In this document: positions 51,196 through 59,813 of the stretch, piece after piece | Layout of the letters: each line of letters begins with the position of its first letter | How positions within the stretch are numbered: the stretch's first letter is position 1 | From: Duganella sp. | GTDB lineage: Bacteria; Pseudomonadota; Gammaproteobacteria; Burkholderiales; Burkholderiaceae_D | Direction: 5' to 3' | Length of the DNA stretch: 64,000 nucleotides | NCBI GenBank assembly: GCA_026225475.1 | Contig: JAMFSU010000143.1 | Span: 16,427 to 80,426 of the forward strand | Made by a program: the position numbers and the translations under genes | The notes under the pieces: model-generated | What the model saw: the letters and a program-made list of their open reading frames with translations, nothing else | The model's database searches: none | What the model was told of the DNA's origin: nothing

Positions 51196-51201
51196 GAAAT
51201 T
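51196..51201 (-). promoter_or_regulatory. Possible -10 element of the uncharacterised gene
   Basis: The minus strand reads TATAAT here, with a poor -35 TTACGC 18 nt upstream. It would start a leader of about 120 nt for the gene beginning at 51064. Confidence 0.35.
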
Positions 51202-51385
51202 ATATCAGCTCTTTGGCGGCCAGCGTAATTAGACGCTCGCGCTGCCCATCAATGTTGTACCGGCGCCAGAATTTCTGATTGGCAGCGCCTAGATATTTGG
51301 TATGCTTGCCGCTGTGAAATCGCTGCCGATCTCGGTGATACTGGCGACCAATGCCGATTAAAAAAACTGAATAACGGAGACCAAA

Positions 51386-51739
51386 TTGTCGATGCTTGCC
51401 AATATCCTTGTAGGCCTGATTGCCGTACTCCATGTCTGGATTCTGGTGCTGGAAATGTTTTTGTGGACCCATCCCTTCGGCCTCAAAACCTTTGGCCAGT
51501 CGCGCACAGCGGCCGAGCAATCAAAAGTGCTGGCGGCCAATCAAGGTTTGTACAATGGATTTCTCGCCGCCGGCCTGGCCTGGGGTTTGATCGGCGGCGA
51601 TGGTGCGGTGAAGCTGTTCTTTGTCGTGTGTGTGCTGGTGGCCGGCATCTATGGCGGACTCACCGCCAAGCGCTCGATCCTGTATGTGCAGGCGCTGCCC
51701 GCCCTGTTGGCTTTGCTGGCACTGCTGGCAAGCCGCTGA
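51386..51739 (+). CDS. DUF1304 small membrane protein
   Basis: The 117-residue protein has four hydrophobic segments (LANILVGLIAVLHVWILVLE, GFLAAGLAWGLIGG, LFFVVCVLVAGIYGGL, ALPALLALLALLA) and the EMFLWTHPFGLKTFG motif of DUF1304 proteins, whose function is unknown. The start could be the TTG at 51386, ideally placed after GGAG, or the ATG at 51392. Confidence 0.85.
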   Translation: MSMLANILVGLIAVLHVWILVLEMFLWTHPFGLKTFGQSRTAAEQSKVLAANQGLYNGFLAAGLAWGLIGGDGAVKLFFVVCVLVAGIYGGLTAKRSILYVQALPALLALLALLASR

Positions 51740-51755
51740 GCGTTAGCGACGCCGT

Positions 51756-52586
51756 TTATTTCGACGCGGTAGGCGTCAGCACCGAGGCCTGCGTTACCTG
51801 ACGCAGCAAGCGGATATCGCCATACCAGGATTCCACCTGTTCTTCGGTATTGTCGGTATCAGTGAGCACGCCCACGCCGATCAGCCGCCCTGGCTGCTCG
51901 CCGTAGACCTTGACATAATCATCGACGATATTGCGTTGGTAGTGCACCCATTTACCAACATTGGCAGGGCCGCTTTCCGCCACCAGCATCTGGATGCGGC
52001 CAGTGCGGGTATTGGAAATCACGGTTTCCTTGGGGGCCTTGTTTTCCCAGATATACATCAACGTGGCATACGGAAATTCATGTCCCGAAACCAGTTTGGC
52101 GGTATCGAAAAGGATGGTGTCCATGAATGACAGCTTGTTCTTGTCTCCATCAAACGCCAGCACGATACGCACTGGTGAATCTTCGGTGTCGCGTTGCGTA
52201 TTGTCGGCGCTCTTGATCAGACTGCCGACTTTCCAGCTCCAACTGAGCACGGGCTGCTTGAGCGGATCGATATTAACTTCGTGGCGCAAACCCGACGACG
52301 CCTTGTCGGCATAGGCATGCAATACCGTGCGATCAAGTTCCTGATCATGCACCAGGCTGTACTCAGTCTGCTTTTTCTTGCGCATCAGAATCAGCGGCTC
52401 CCAAGCTTCCGGCAAGCCGCTGGCAGGATTGGTTGAAAACAGCGCCAGCGCCTGATCCAGCCTTACCTGTTTGACTACCGGGTCATGCGATTTCTGCGTA
52501 TTGGCGCAAGCTGCCAGCAAGACCACGACAGCGGTCAATGCGGCTAGACGCCAGTGCGATGGAGAAGGAGATGCAGCAGACTTCAT
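51756..52586 (-). CDS. DUF3047 lipoprotein
   Basis: The ATG at 52586 (MKSAASPSPSHWRLAALTAV) is taken; it gives 276 residues with a lipobox LLAAC. The body has beta-rich segments such as VLSWSWKVGSLIKSADNTQR and FPYATLMYIWENKAP, which fit the DUF3047 family (predicted periplasmic, function unknown). It converges on the DUF1304 gene. Confidence 0.82.
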   Translation of the reverse strand: MKSAASPSPSHWRLAALTAVVVLLAACANTQKSHDPVVKQVRLDQALALFSTNPASGLPEAWEPLILMRKKKQTEYSLVHDQELDRTVLHAYADKASSGLRHEVNIDPLKQPVLSWSWKVGSLIKSADNTQRDTEDSPVRIVLAFDGDKNKLSFMDTILFDTAKLVSGHEFPYATLMYIWENKAPKETVISNTRTGRIQMLVAESGPANVGKWVHYQRNIVDDYVKVYGEQPGRLIGVGVLTDTDNTEEQVESWYGDIRLLRQVTQASVLTPTASK

Positions 52587-52624
52587 GAGGCTCTTTATAA
52601 GGAATGACCAGCGCGACGCATCGT

Positions 52625-53599
52625 TCAGTTTTGCTGACGCAGGATATTGATGAACATTTTCCCTATCGATGACAAGGTGGCATTTTTGCGCGACACGATA
52701 CCATAGTGCTCGATGCGGGTCTTCAAATGCGCCGGAAGTATGCAAAGCATGCGTTTGGCGGCAAAGAAATGGGCGATATCCAGCGGCATCACTGCCACCA
52801 TATTCGACTGTGCCAGCAAAGTCACGGTCACGAATGGCGACGCTGTCTCGATGACGTTGCCGGGTACCTTGAGACCTTCGAGCTTGAATTCATGTTCGAT
52901 CCAGATGCGCATCGGCATATTGCTCGAATACAGAATCCATGAAGAGCTCATCAATTCCTGAAACCGCACTTTTTGCGCAGTCGCCAGTGGATGATCGAGA
53001 CCGGTGACAATGCACATCGGTTCGCCGCGCAGCATTTCATAGTTGTACAACTGCGGCTGCGAACTGACCGAGGAACGGCCGATCATCAAATCGATACGCC
53101 CCTGATCGAGCAAGACCAATTGCCGTGCGCTGGTGTCTTCGGTAATTTCGATCGATACTTCCGGCTGCACTTCACGCAGACGCGCCAGTGCACGCGTGAC
53201 CAGGGGCGCTGCCCCCATGATGGTGCCAATCGACAAACGCCCGCCCTGGCCGGTCAACATGCCTTGCAATTCATCGCGCAAATTGCTGATGTCACTCTGC
53301 AGCACGCGCGCATAACGGATCACGCAACGCCCCATCTCGGTCGCTTCGATGCCGCGCGGCGAGCGGTCGAACAAGGTCACCCCCAGCGCCGACTCCAGTT
53401 CATGCAATGCTTTGGTGGCGGCCGGTTGCGTCATGTGCATGATTTCGGCGGCCTTGTGCAGCGAGCCCTGCTCATCCAAGGCTGTCAATAAGGCAACTTG
53501 TTTGAAGCGCAAGCGGCTGACAATAGCAGCGACCGACGGTAAAGCCGTCAACAGCGCATCGAGTTGGTTATCACCCGATGAATTATGCTCATTAGACAT
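52625..53599 (-). CDS. LysR-type regulator, GbpR-like
   Basis: The 324-residue protein has the LysR helix-turn-helix at about 35-94 (LTALDEQGSLHKAAEIMHMT, QPAATKALHELESALGVTLF) and a substrate-binding domain with FQELMSSSWILYSSNMPM. This pattern is of the GbpR/CbhR-type branch that controls sugar or aromatic-acid catabolism. It diverges from the sugar-acid operon beginning at 53808 across a 208-nt intergenic region, so it is probably its regulator (inference). Confidence 0.9.
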   Translation of the reverse strand: MSNEHNSSGDNQLDALLTALPSVAAIVSRLRFKQVALLTALDEQGSLHKAAEIMHMTQPAATKALHELESALGVTLFDRSPRGIEATEMGRCVIRYARVLQSDISNLRDELQGMLTGQGGRLSIGTIMGAAPLVTRALARLREVQPEVSIEITEDTSARQLVLLDQGRIDLMIGRSSVSSQPQLYNYEMLRGEPMCIVTGLDHPLATAQKVRFQELMSSSWILYSSNMPMRIWIEHEFKLEGLKVPGNVIETASPFVTVTLLAQSNMVAVMPLDIAHFFAAKRMLCILPAHLKTRIEHYGIVSRKNATLSSIGKMFINILRQQN

Positions 53600-53807
53600 C
53601 GCCAGAGAAGCCTCTTATATTCAACGCCAGTAAAACCAGCATGCTAACGCATCCATACCCGTTAGGATGTGAATAATTTGATGGAGACCGTGGTGCATGA
53701 CATCCGACTATACGGATGCACGCCGCAAGAGCGCTTTTGCTGCAACACAGCATGAGAAGCTGCGCGCATTACCATGTGTTTCCGTGAACAAACAAGACGG
53801 AGACAAC

Positions 53808-54803
53808 GTGAGACTGATTCAATTCAAAGACCGCCAGGGTGAGCGCAAGGTCGGCATCGTCAATGGCAAAACCATCAATCTGATAGGCGAAGTGCGTTCC
53901 ATGCGCGAATTGGCGCTGCGCGCCATCGACGCCGGCAATTCACTGGAACGCCAGGCGCAACTGCTCAACAGCAATACGCAGGAAGACTATGCCGCCGTTC
54001 TGCAGGAGCAGCGCATTCTGGCTCCGCTCGATCATGAAGACCCGGCCCACTGCCTGGTGTCAGGCACCGGCCTGACCCATCTCGGCAGCGCCGCCACGCG
54101 CGACAAGATGCATCAGAAGCTCGACGATGACGAAAGCGCGATGACCGACACTATGCGCATTTTCAAGTGGGGCCTCGATGGCGGCCGTCCCGGACCGGGC
54201 AAGATTGGTGCGCAGCCTGAATGGTTTTACAAAGGTGATGGCAGCATTGTGGTCAATCCAGGCGCGGCCTTTCCGATGCCGGATTTTGCCGAAGATGCCG
54301 GCGAGGAACCAGAATTGACTGGCTTGTACCTGATTGACAACGATGGCCAACCGCATCGGCTGGGCTTTGCGATCGGCAATGAGTTTTCCGACCACGTCGT
54401 GGAGCGCAAGAATTATCTCTACCTGGCCCATTCCAAACTACGCTATTGCTCGTTCGGCCCGGAACTGCTGGTCGGCGACCTGCCTACCAATCTGGTCGGC
54501 ATGAGCCGCATTCGCCGTGACGGCCGCGTGATCTGGGAAAAGGAATTCCTGTCCGGGCAAGACAATATGTGCCATGCGATTGAAAACTTGGAATATCACC
54601 ACTTCAAATACAACCAGTTTTTGCGCCCCGGCGACATCCATGTGCATTTCTTTGGCACCGCGACTTTGTCGTTTGCCGATGGTGTACGCACCCAACTTGG
54701 CGATGCCTTCGAAATCAGCCTGCCCGACTTTGGCGCACCACTGATCAATGGCATTGCCCCCGAAGCCACACGCGTGCCCATTGATGGGGTGCGCATTTTG
54801 TAA
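53808..54803 (+). CDS. AraD1/GguC-type FAH-family protein
   Basis: The start is a GTG at 53808 behind GGAGACAAC (spacer 6), giving 331 residues beginning VRLIQFKDRQGERKVGIVNG. It has the AraD1 pattern LVSGTGLTHLGSAATRDKMH, KIGAQPEWFYKGDGSIVVNP and LFFGTATLSFADGV-like HFFGTATLSFADGVRTQLGD of FAH-fold proteins related to L-2-keto-3-deoxyarabonate dehydratases and GguC. Its likely job is on a 2-keto-3-deoxy sugar acid. First gene of the cluster. Confidence 0.82.
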   Translation: MRLIQFKDRQGERKVGIVNGKTINLIGEVRSMRELALRAIDAGNSLERQAQLLNSNTQEDYAAVLQEQRILAPLDHEDPAHCLVSGTGLTHLGSAATRDKMHQKLDDDESAMTDTMRIFKWGLDGGRPGPGKIGAQPEWFYKGDGSIVVNPGAAFPMPDFAEDAGEEPELTGLYLIDNDGQPHRLGFAIGNEFSDHVVERKNYLYLAHSKLRYCSFGPELLVGDLPTNLVGMSRIRRDGRVIWEKEFLSGQDNMCHAIENLEYHHFKYNQFLRPGDIHVHFFGTATLSFADGVRTQLGDAFEISLPDFGAPLINGIAPEATRVPIDGVRIL

Positions 54804-54968
54804 TCTGTTTTTTGCTTTACCAGCATTACCGCAAAGCATCCACGAAGAGGTGCCAGCCGATGCCCTTGCCGCATCCAGCCGACCGGAAGCAAGGACATCT
54901 ACGATAACAGTCTTGCGTGACCGACTAACCCAGTCGGCCGCCAGGATTTAGCAAGGAGACCCCAGCAA

Positions 54969-55088
54969 ATGTCACACGCGCCATTCCCCTCCCTGCCTTG
55001 CCAGAGCTGTTGCAGCCCTGGCAAGGCCTGCCGTACTCCGTTTGCCGTGACTGCCGAGGCCCTTCGCGGCGTTAAGCGGCCCGACTGA
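54969..55088 (+). CDS. Possible 39-residue cysteine-rich small protein
   Basis: An ATG lies 10 nt after AAGGAG. The 39-codon frame begins MSHAPFPSLPCQSCCSPGKA and contains four cysteines at 11, 14, 15 and 21, a CxxCC...C spacing that could bind a metal or be fortuitous. Inside lies the strong hairpin at 54996-55026. I know no homologue; it could equally be a leader peptide or non-coding. Confidence 0.3.
   Translation: MSHAPFPSLPCQSCCSPGKACRTPFAVTAEALRGVKRPD
54996..55026 (+). repeat. Long near-perfect hairpin
   Basis: The outer stem ccttgccag / ctggcaagg (9 bp) and inner gctg/cagc (4 bp) are separated by one A-C mismatch, with loop ttg, so 13 pairs in all. No T-tract follows. It lies in the transcript between the AraD1 gene and the permease genes. 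Confidence 0.75.
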
Positions 55089-55147
55089 ACACGTTCGTGC
55101 CGGCACCATGGTGTCGGCTACCGCCAAGTCATTGAACTGGAGTATTC

Positions 55148-55831
55148 ATGCATTACACCTTTGACTTCATGAGCGTATTCGTCAACTGGCCCCGTCTGCT
55201 CGACGGCGCCTGGTTGACGATACAGTTGTCTGCGCTCTCGACCATATCGGGCTTCGTGCTCGGCACCTTGTGTGCCATCGCTTTCAAGAGCAAAAGCCGG
55301 TTGCTGCAAACGCTGGTCAAGATGTATGTCGAAATCATCCGTAACACGCCGCTGCTGGTGCAAGTGTTCCTGGTGTATTTCGGCCTAGCCAGCCTCGGCC
55401 TGCGCCTGAGCGCCGAAACTGCCGCCGTCATCGCCCTGACCGTCAATGTCGGCGCCTATACCGCTGAAATCATGCGCGCCGGCATCAACTCTATCCATGC
55501 CGGCCAGATCGAGGCCGCCGAATGCCTCGGCATGTCCAAGTTCCATGTGTATTGGCATGTGGTGTTGCTGCCTGCGGTAGAACGCGTCTATCCCTCGCTG
55601 ACCAGCCAGTTCATCCTGTTGATGCTGTCGTCGAGCATTACCTCGCAGATATCGGCGGAAGAGCTGACGGCGACGGCCAATCTGATTCAATCGGAAACCT
55701 TCCGCAGCTTTGAAGTGTATGTGGTCATCGCGGTTGCCTATCTGGCGTTGTCGTTCCTGTTCCGTGGCGCCTTCTGGCTGATCGGAAAAACAGCGTTTGT
55801 GCGCAAGCGCAAGCTCGGCACCAATCTGTAA
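55148..55831 (+). CDS. Polar amino acid-family ABC transporter permease 1
   Basis: The 227-residue protein has about five helices and the PAAT motif ITLTVNVGAYTAEIMRAGIN-like VIALTVNVGAYTAEIMRAGI followed by HAGQIEAAECLGMSKFHVYW. It would form the channel with the second permease. The start ATG at 55148 has weak ribosome site context. The family is normally for amino acids, but the operon context suggests sugar acids. Confidence 0.88.
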   Translation: MHYTFDFMSVFVNWPRLLDGAWLTIQLSALSTISGFVLGTLCAIAFKSKSRLLQTLVKMYVEIIRNTPLLVQVFLVYFGLASLGLRLSAETAAVIALTVNVGAYTAEIMRAGINSIHAGQIEAAECLGMSKFHVYWHVVLLPAVERVYPSLTSQFILLMLSSSITSQISAEELTATANLIQSETFRSFEVYVVIAVAYLALSFLFRGAFWLIGKTAFVRKRKLGTNL

Positions 55832-55841
55832 GGAGAACGCA

Positions 55842-56492
55842 TTGACTTCATTTTCGTTTTTGCATGTCGAATACCTGTTGCAGGCAGCACTATGGACCGT
55901 GCTGCTGTCGCTGGTGGCATTCGTTTGTGGCGGCAGTTTCGGCTTCGTGATTGCACTGGGCCGGATTTCGCGTTCGCCATTGTTGCGCCGGTTGGCCAGC
56001 CTGTATATCCAGGTGGTTCAGGGCATTCCGTTGCTGGTGGTGTTGTTCCTGACCTACTTCGGACTGGCTATTGCGGGCTTCAAACTGTCGCCGCTGATGG
56101 CGGCCGGTATTTCGTTTGCCGTGTATTGCGCGGCGTTTCTCGGCGAGATCTGGCGCGGCTGCATCGAGGCGGTACCAAAGACGCAATGGGAGGCCTCCGA
56201 ATGCCTCGGCTTCAATCGTTTTGAACAATTGCAGAAAGTGATCCTGCCGCAAGCTTTCAAGATCGCTATTCCACCGACGGTCGGCTTTATGGTGCAAATC
56301 GTCAAGAACACGTCGCTGGCTTCAGTGATCGGTTTTCTCGATCTATCACGCGCCGGTCAGATCATCAACAACTCAACATTTCAGCCATTCACCGTCTTTG
56401 GCTGCGTCGCCCTGATCTATTTTTGCATTTGCTATCCGCTGTCGGCGTTGAGCAAGCACTTCGAAAGGAAATTGAATGTCAGCAATCGTTAG
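55842..56492 (+). CDS. Polar amino acid-family ABC transporter permease 2
   Basis: The start is a TTG at 55842 behind AAGGAGAAC (spacer 6), 10 nt after the first permease; the ATG-like frame start upstream lies inside that gene. The 216-residue protein has VYCAAFLGEIWRGCIEAVPK and ASECLGFNRFEQLQKVILPQ. Its end overlaps the ATPase start by 17 nt. Confidence 0.87.
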   Translation: MTSFSFLHVEYLLQAALWTVLLSLVAFVCGGSFGFVIALGRISRSPLLRRLASLYIQVVQGIPLLVVLFLTYFGLAIAGFKLSPLMAAGISFAVYCAAFLGEIWRGCIEAVPKTQWEASECLGFNRFEQLQKVILPQAFKIAIPPTVGFMVQIVKNTSLASVIGFLDLSRAGQIINNSTFQPFTVFGCVALIYFCICYPLSALSKHFERKLNVSNR

Positions 56493-57210
56493 CATCAAAG
56501 ATCTGCACAAGAGCTTTGGCCCGGTCAAAGTCCTCAACGGTGTTTCGCTCGATGTGGAAAAGGGCCAGATGGTGGCTATCATCGGTCGCAGCGGATCCGG
56601 CAAGAGCACGCTGCTGCGCTGCCTCAACGGCCTGGAGCGGGTTGATTCCGGCGACATCAAGGTGTGCGGTCATGACATCCATCATCCCGACAAGCTGAAC
56701 CTGCGCGAGCTACGCAAACAGGTCGGCATCGTGTTCCAGAGCTACAACCTATTTCCGCATGTCACGGTGGAACGCAACATCACGCTGGCGCTGACCACGA
56801 TCAAAAAGCTGCCGTCTGCGGAAGCCAAGAAAATCGCGCACAATGTGTTGACGCTGGTCGGACTTGAAGCGAAGAAAGATGCCTATCCTGAACAACTGTC
56901 GGGCGGTCAGCAGCAACGCGTGGCGATTGCCCGCTCGCTGGCCATGGCACCGGAATTGATGTTATTTGATGAAGTGACCTCGGCCCTTGATCCGGAACTG
57001 ACTTCAGAAGTATTGAAGGTCATGGAAGACTTGTCCAAGCAAGGCATGACCATGGTGTTGGTCACGCACGAAATGGCGTTTGCGCGCAAACTGGCTGACG
57101 TTCTGGTGTTCATGCATCAGGGAAAAGTGTGGGAAGTGGGGCCGCCGGAAGAATTGTTCAACCATCCAAAAACAGCCGAACTGGCCAAATTTGTCAGCAG
57201 CGATCTGTAA
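56476..57210 (+). CDS. Polar amino acid-family ABC transporter ATPase
   Basis: The 244-residue ATPase has Walker A GRSGSGKST, Q-loop VFQSYNLFPH, signature LSGGQQQR, Walker B LMLFDEVTSALDPE (Val where many have Pro) and H-loop LVTHEMAFA. It powers the two permeases upstream. The ATG at 56476 lies behind AAGGAAA, overlapping the permease by 17 nt. Confidence 0.93.
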   Translation: MSAIVSIKDLHKSFGPVKVLNGVSLDVEKGQMVAIIGRSGSGKSTLLRCLNGLERVDSGDIKVCGHDIHHPDKLNLRELRKQVGIVFQSYNLFPHVTVERNITLALTTIKKLPSAEAKKIAHNVLTLVGLEAKKDAYPEQLSGGQQQRVAIARSLAMAPELMLFDEVTSALDPELTSEVLKVMEDLSKQGMTMVLVTHEMAFARKLADVLVFMHQGKVWEVGPPEELFNHPKTAELAKFVSSDL

Positions 57211-57266
57211 CAGAAATCACCACTGCAGTCACAACAGCAATACCAACTTATAAATCAGGAGACAAC

Positions 57267-58073
57267 ATGACTACATTATCCAAATTCAGCAAGAAAGCCG
57301 GCGCGGTTCTGCTCGGCCTGACCTGCTTCGCGCAGATCGTGCATGCCGATGCGTTGACAGACATCAAGGCTCGCAAGAAGGTCTTGATCGCCATCGATCT
57401 GGGCGCGCCGCCGTTCGGCATGACCAGCGCCAAGCTGGAACCACAAGGTTCTGATGTCGAAACCGCGCGCGCGCTGGCCAAAGACCTCGGCGTCGAGCTG
57501 GAAATTGTCCAGGTCACCGGCCCTAATCGCGTGCCGTTCCTGATGACTGGCAAGGCCGACATGGTCATTGCCACCTTCAGCATCACACCAGAACGCGCCA
57601 AGGTAATCAGCTACACTCATCCTTACGGCGCGTCGCAATTTGTCGTGGCCGCACCGAAGGGCGCCGCCATCAAGAGCCTGGCCGATCTGCCTGGCAAACG
57701 CATTGGTGTCGTGCGCGGCAATATGCAGGATTCGCTGCTCACGCCACTGGCACCGAAAGGCACTACGATCGTGCGCTTTGACGATGATGCAACAGTGACG
57801 GCAGCGGTCATGTCCGGCCAGGTTGACGGACTGTGCACACCAAATGCGCTGGCCGCCGCAATCGCCCGGCAGAACCCGGCCAAGGGTCTGGAAACCAAGT
57901 TTGTGATCAAGGACATTCCTTACGCCATCGGTATCCGCCAAAATGAGCCGGAACTGCAAAAATGGCTCAATACATGGATCGACGCCAACACCAAGAATGG
58001 TCGCTTGGGTCAGATTTACCAGCAATGGGTCGGTGCACCGATGCCAGACCTGGCGCAATTTGCCACCAAGTAA
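57267..58073 (+). CDS. Type-3 solute-binding protein of the transporter
   Basis: The ATG at 57267 lies behind AGGAG and gives 268 residues with a signal peptide (LLGLTCFAQIVHA, cleavage near HADA). The SBP_bac_3 domain has VLIAIDLGAPPFGMTSAKLE, GKADMVIATFSITPERAKVI and LPGKRIGVVRGNMQDSL. Such proteins usually bind amino acids; here sugar-acid enzymes surround it, so the ligand is open. It lies 56 nt after the ATPase gene, as the last transporter gene. Confidence 0.9.
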   Translation: MTTLSKFSKKAGAVLLGLTCFAQIVHADALTDIKARKKVLIAIDLGAPPFGMTSAKLEPQGSDVETARALAKDLGVELEIVQVTGPNRVPFLMTGKADMVIATFSITPERAKVISYTHPYGASQFVVAAPKGAAIKSLADLPGKRIGVVRGNMQDSLLTPLAPKGTTIVRFDDDATVTAAVMSGQVDGLCTPNALAAAIARQNPAKGLETKFVIKDIPYAIGIRQNEPELQKWLNTWIDANTKNGRLGQIYQQWVGAPMPDLAQFATK

Positions 58074-58151
58074 GCACGTCAGCGACACGTGCATGTACGT
58101 ACGCTCGACGCCAACGCGCATGCATGACTTACCTTTCTTACCGAGATCAAC

Positions 58152-59687
58152 ATGAAACCTATCTCTCCTGTCATCCGATTGAATCCGATCGATGATGTCG
58201 TCATTGCGCGCCGCCAATTGATCCCAGGCACCATCCTCGAAGAAGAGAACGGCTTGCGGGTCGGCGCCCTGATTCCCGCCGGTCACAAGATGGCGACACG
58301 CGCCATCGCCGCCGGCGAATCAGTCAAACGCTATGGCCAGATCATCGGCACCGCCAGCCAAGCCATCGAGCCAGGTCAGCACGTGCATACGCACAATCTG
58401 GCCATGGCAGAGTTTTCACGCGCGCATTCGTTCGGCGTTGATTTCAAACCGGTCGATTATGTTGCTGAACCAGCCCACTTCATGGGTATCGTCCGTCCTG
58501 ATGGTCGCGTCGCTACACGCAATTACATCGGCGTGCTGACTTCGGTCAATTGCTCGGCCACTGCGGCACGGGCGATTGCCGATTATTTCCGGCGCGATAT
58601 CCACCCGGAAGTATTGGCGGCCTTCCCCAATGTCGATGGCATAGTGGCATTGACCCACGGCCTTGGCTGTGCGGTCGATTCGGAAGGTGAACCCTTGCGC
58701 ATGCTGCGCCGGACCTTGGCGGGATATGCCAAGCATCCCAATTTCGCAGCGGTGTTGATCGTCGGTCTCGGATGCGAAACCAATCAGATTTCCGGCCTGC
58801 TGGAAGCACACAATCTGAAAGAAAATGAATACTTCCACACCTTCACGATTCAGAGCACCGGCGGCACTGCCAAGACGGTGGCGCTAGGCATAGAAAAGAT
58901 CATGAAGATGCTACCAGCGGCCAACAATGTGACACGGCAACCGGTACCCGCCAGCCATCTGACGCTGGGCCTGCAATGCGGCGGCTCCGACGGTTACTCT
59001 GGCATCACGGCCAATCCAGCATTGGGCGCAGCGGTCGACATGCTGGTCCAACACGGTGGCACTGCGATTCTGTCGGAAACGCCAGAAATCTACGGCGCAG
59101 AGCATTTGCTGACCCGGCGCGCTGCCTCTGCCGAAGTGGGTGAAAAGCTGCTGGCGCGCATCGCTTGGTGGGAAGAATATTGCGCCAAGAATGATGCCCA
59201 AATGAACAACAATCCTTCCGCCGGCAACAAAGCGGGCGGCCTGACCACCATCCTGGAAAAGTCCCTGGGCGCGGTGGCCAAGGGCGGCACCACCAATCTG
59301 ATGGATGTCTACAAATATGCCGAAACCGTCACCTCCAAGGGTTTCGTTTTCATGGACACTCCCGGCTACGATCCGATCTCGGCCACCGGGCAGGTAGCCG
59401 GCGGCGCCAATATGATTTGCTTCACCACCGGTCGCGGCTCTGCCTACGGTTGCGCGCCATCGCCATCGCTAAAACTGGCAACCAATACGGCCTTGTGGCA
59501 GCGTCAGGAAGAGGACATGGATATCAATTGCGGTGAAATCGCCGATGGTTTGGCGACACCGCAAGAGATCGGTGCGCGCTTCTTCCAGATGATCCTTGAT
59601 ACTGCTTCGGGCAAGAAGACCAAGAGCGAATTGCATGGCTATGGCCAGGACGAATTCGTGCCTTGGCATATCGGTGTCTATACCTGA
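58152..59687 (+). CDS. UxaA/GarD-family sugar-acid dehydratase
   Basis: The 511-residue protein joins an N-terminal SAF domain (about 12-85, HVHTHNLAMAEF at its end) to the UxaA catalytic region. Conserved cysteine-bearing segments are LTSVNCSATAARAIADY, VGLGCETNQISGL and LQCGGSDGYSGITANPALG. This family dehydrates altronate, galactarate or similar acids to 2-keto-3-deoxy acids with an iron or Fe-S centre. Length lies between UxaA and GarD, so the substrate cannot be fixed. Confidence 0.88.
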   Translation: MKPISPVIRLNPIDDVVIARRQLIPGTILEEENGLRVGALIPAGHKMATRAIAAGESVKRYGQIIGTASQAIEPGQHVHTHNLAMAEFSRAHSFGVDFKPVDYVAEPAHFMGIVRPDGRVATRNYIGVLTSVNCSATAARAIADYFRRDIHPEVLAAFPNVDGIVALTHGLGCAVDSEGEPLRMLRRTLAGYAKHPNFAAVLIVGLGCETNQISGLLEAHNLKENEYFHTFTIQSTGGTAKTVALGIEKIMKMLPAANNVTRQPVPASHLTLGLQCGGSDGYSGITANPALGAAVDMLVQHGGTAILSETPEIYGAEHLLTRRAASAEVGEKLLARIAWWEEYCAKNDAQMNNNPSAGNKAGGLTTILEKSLGAVAKGGTTNLMDVYKYAETVTSKGFVFMDTPGYDPISATGQVAGGANMICFTTGRGSAYGCAPSPSLKLATNTALWQRQEEDMDINCGEIADGLATPQEIGARFFQMILDTASGKKTKSELHGYGQDEFVPWHIGVYT

Positions 59688-59813
59688 GTGATGTTGTTTC
59701 TCCTTGCTGCTGTCCGCACTTCGTCTGCGGATGGCAGCTTTTTCCACGGAGGTGCTCCTGCAGCATTGCTCAACATCTCCCCACGATAACCGATCCAAAC
59801 CTTGGAGTACCGC

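Larger units (their letters stand above)
54804..55147. other. 344-nt gap with hairpin and a small ORF
   Basis: Between the AraD1 gene and the permease genes. It contains the 39-codon Cys-rich ORF (54969-55088) with the extended hairpin inside it. No other frame is convincing. It may hold a promoter for the transporter genes or be an untranslated intercistronic segment. Confidence 0.6.

Noticed and set aside
57276..58286. Minus-strand 336-codon frame opposite the binding protein
   Set aside because: It is antisense of a clear SBP_bac_3 gene and rich in Arg, His and Asp without domains.
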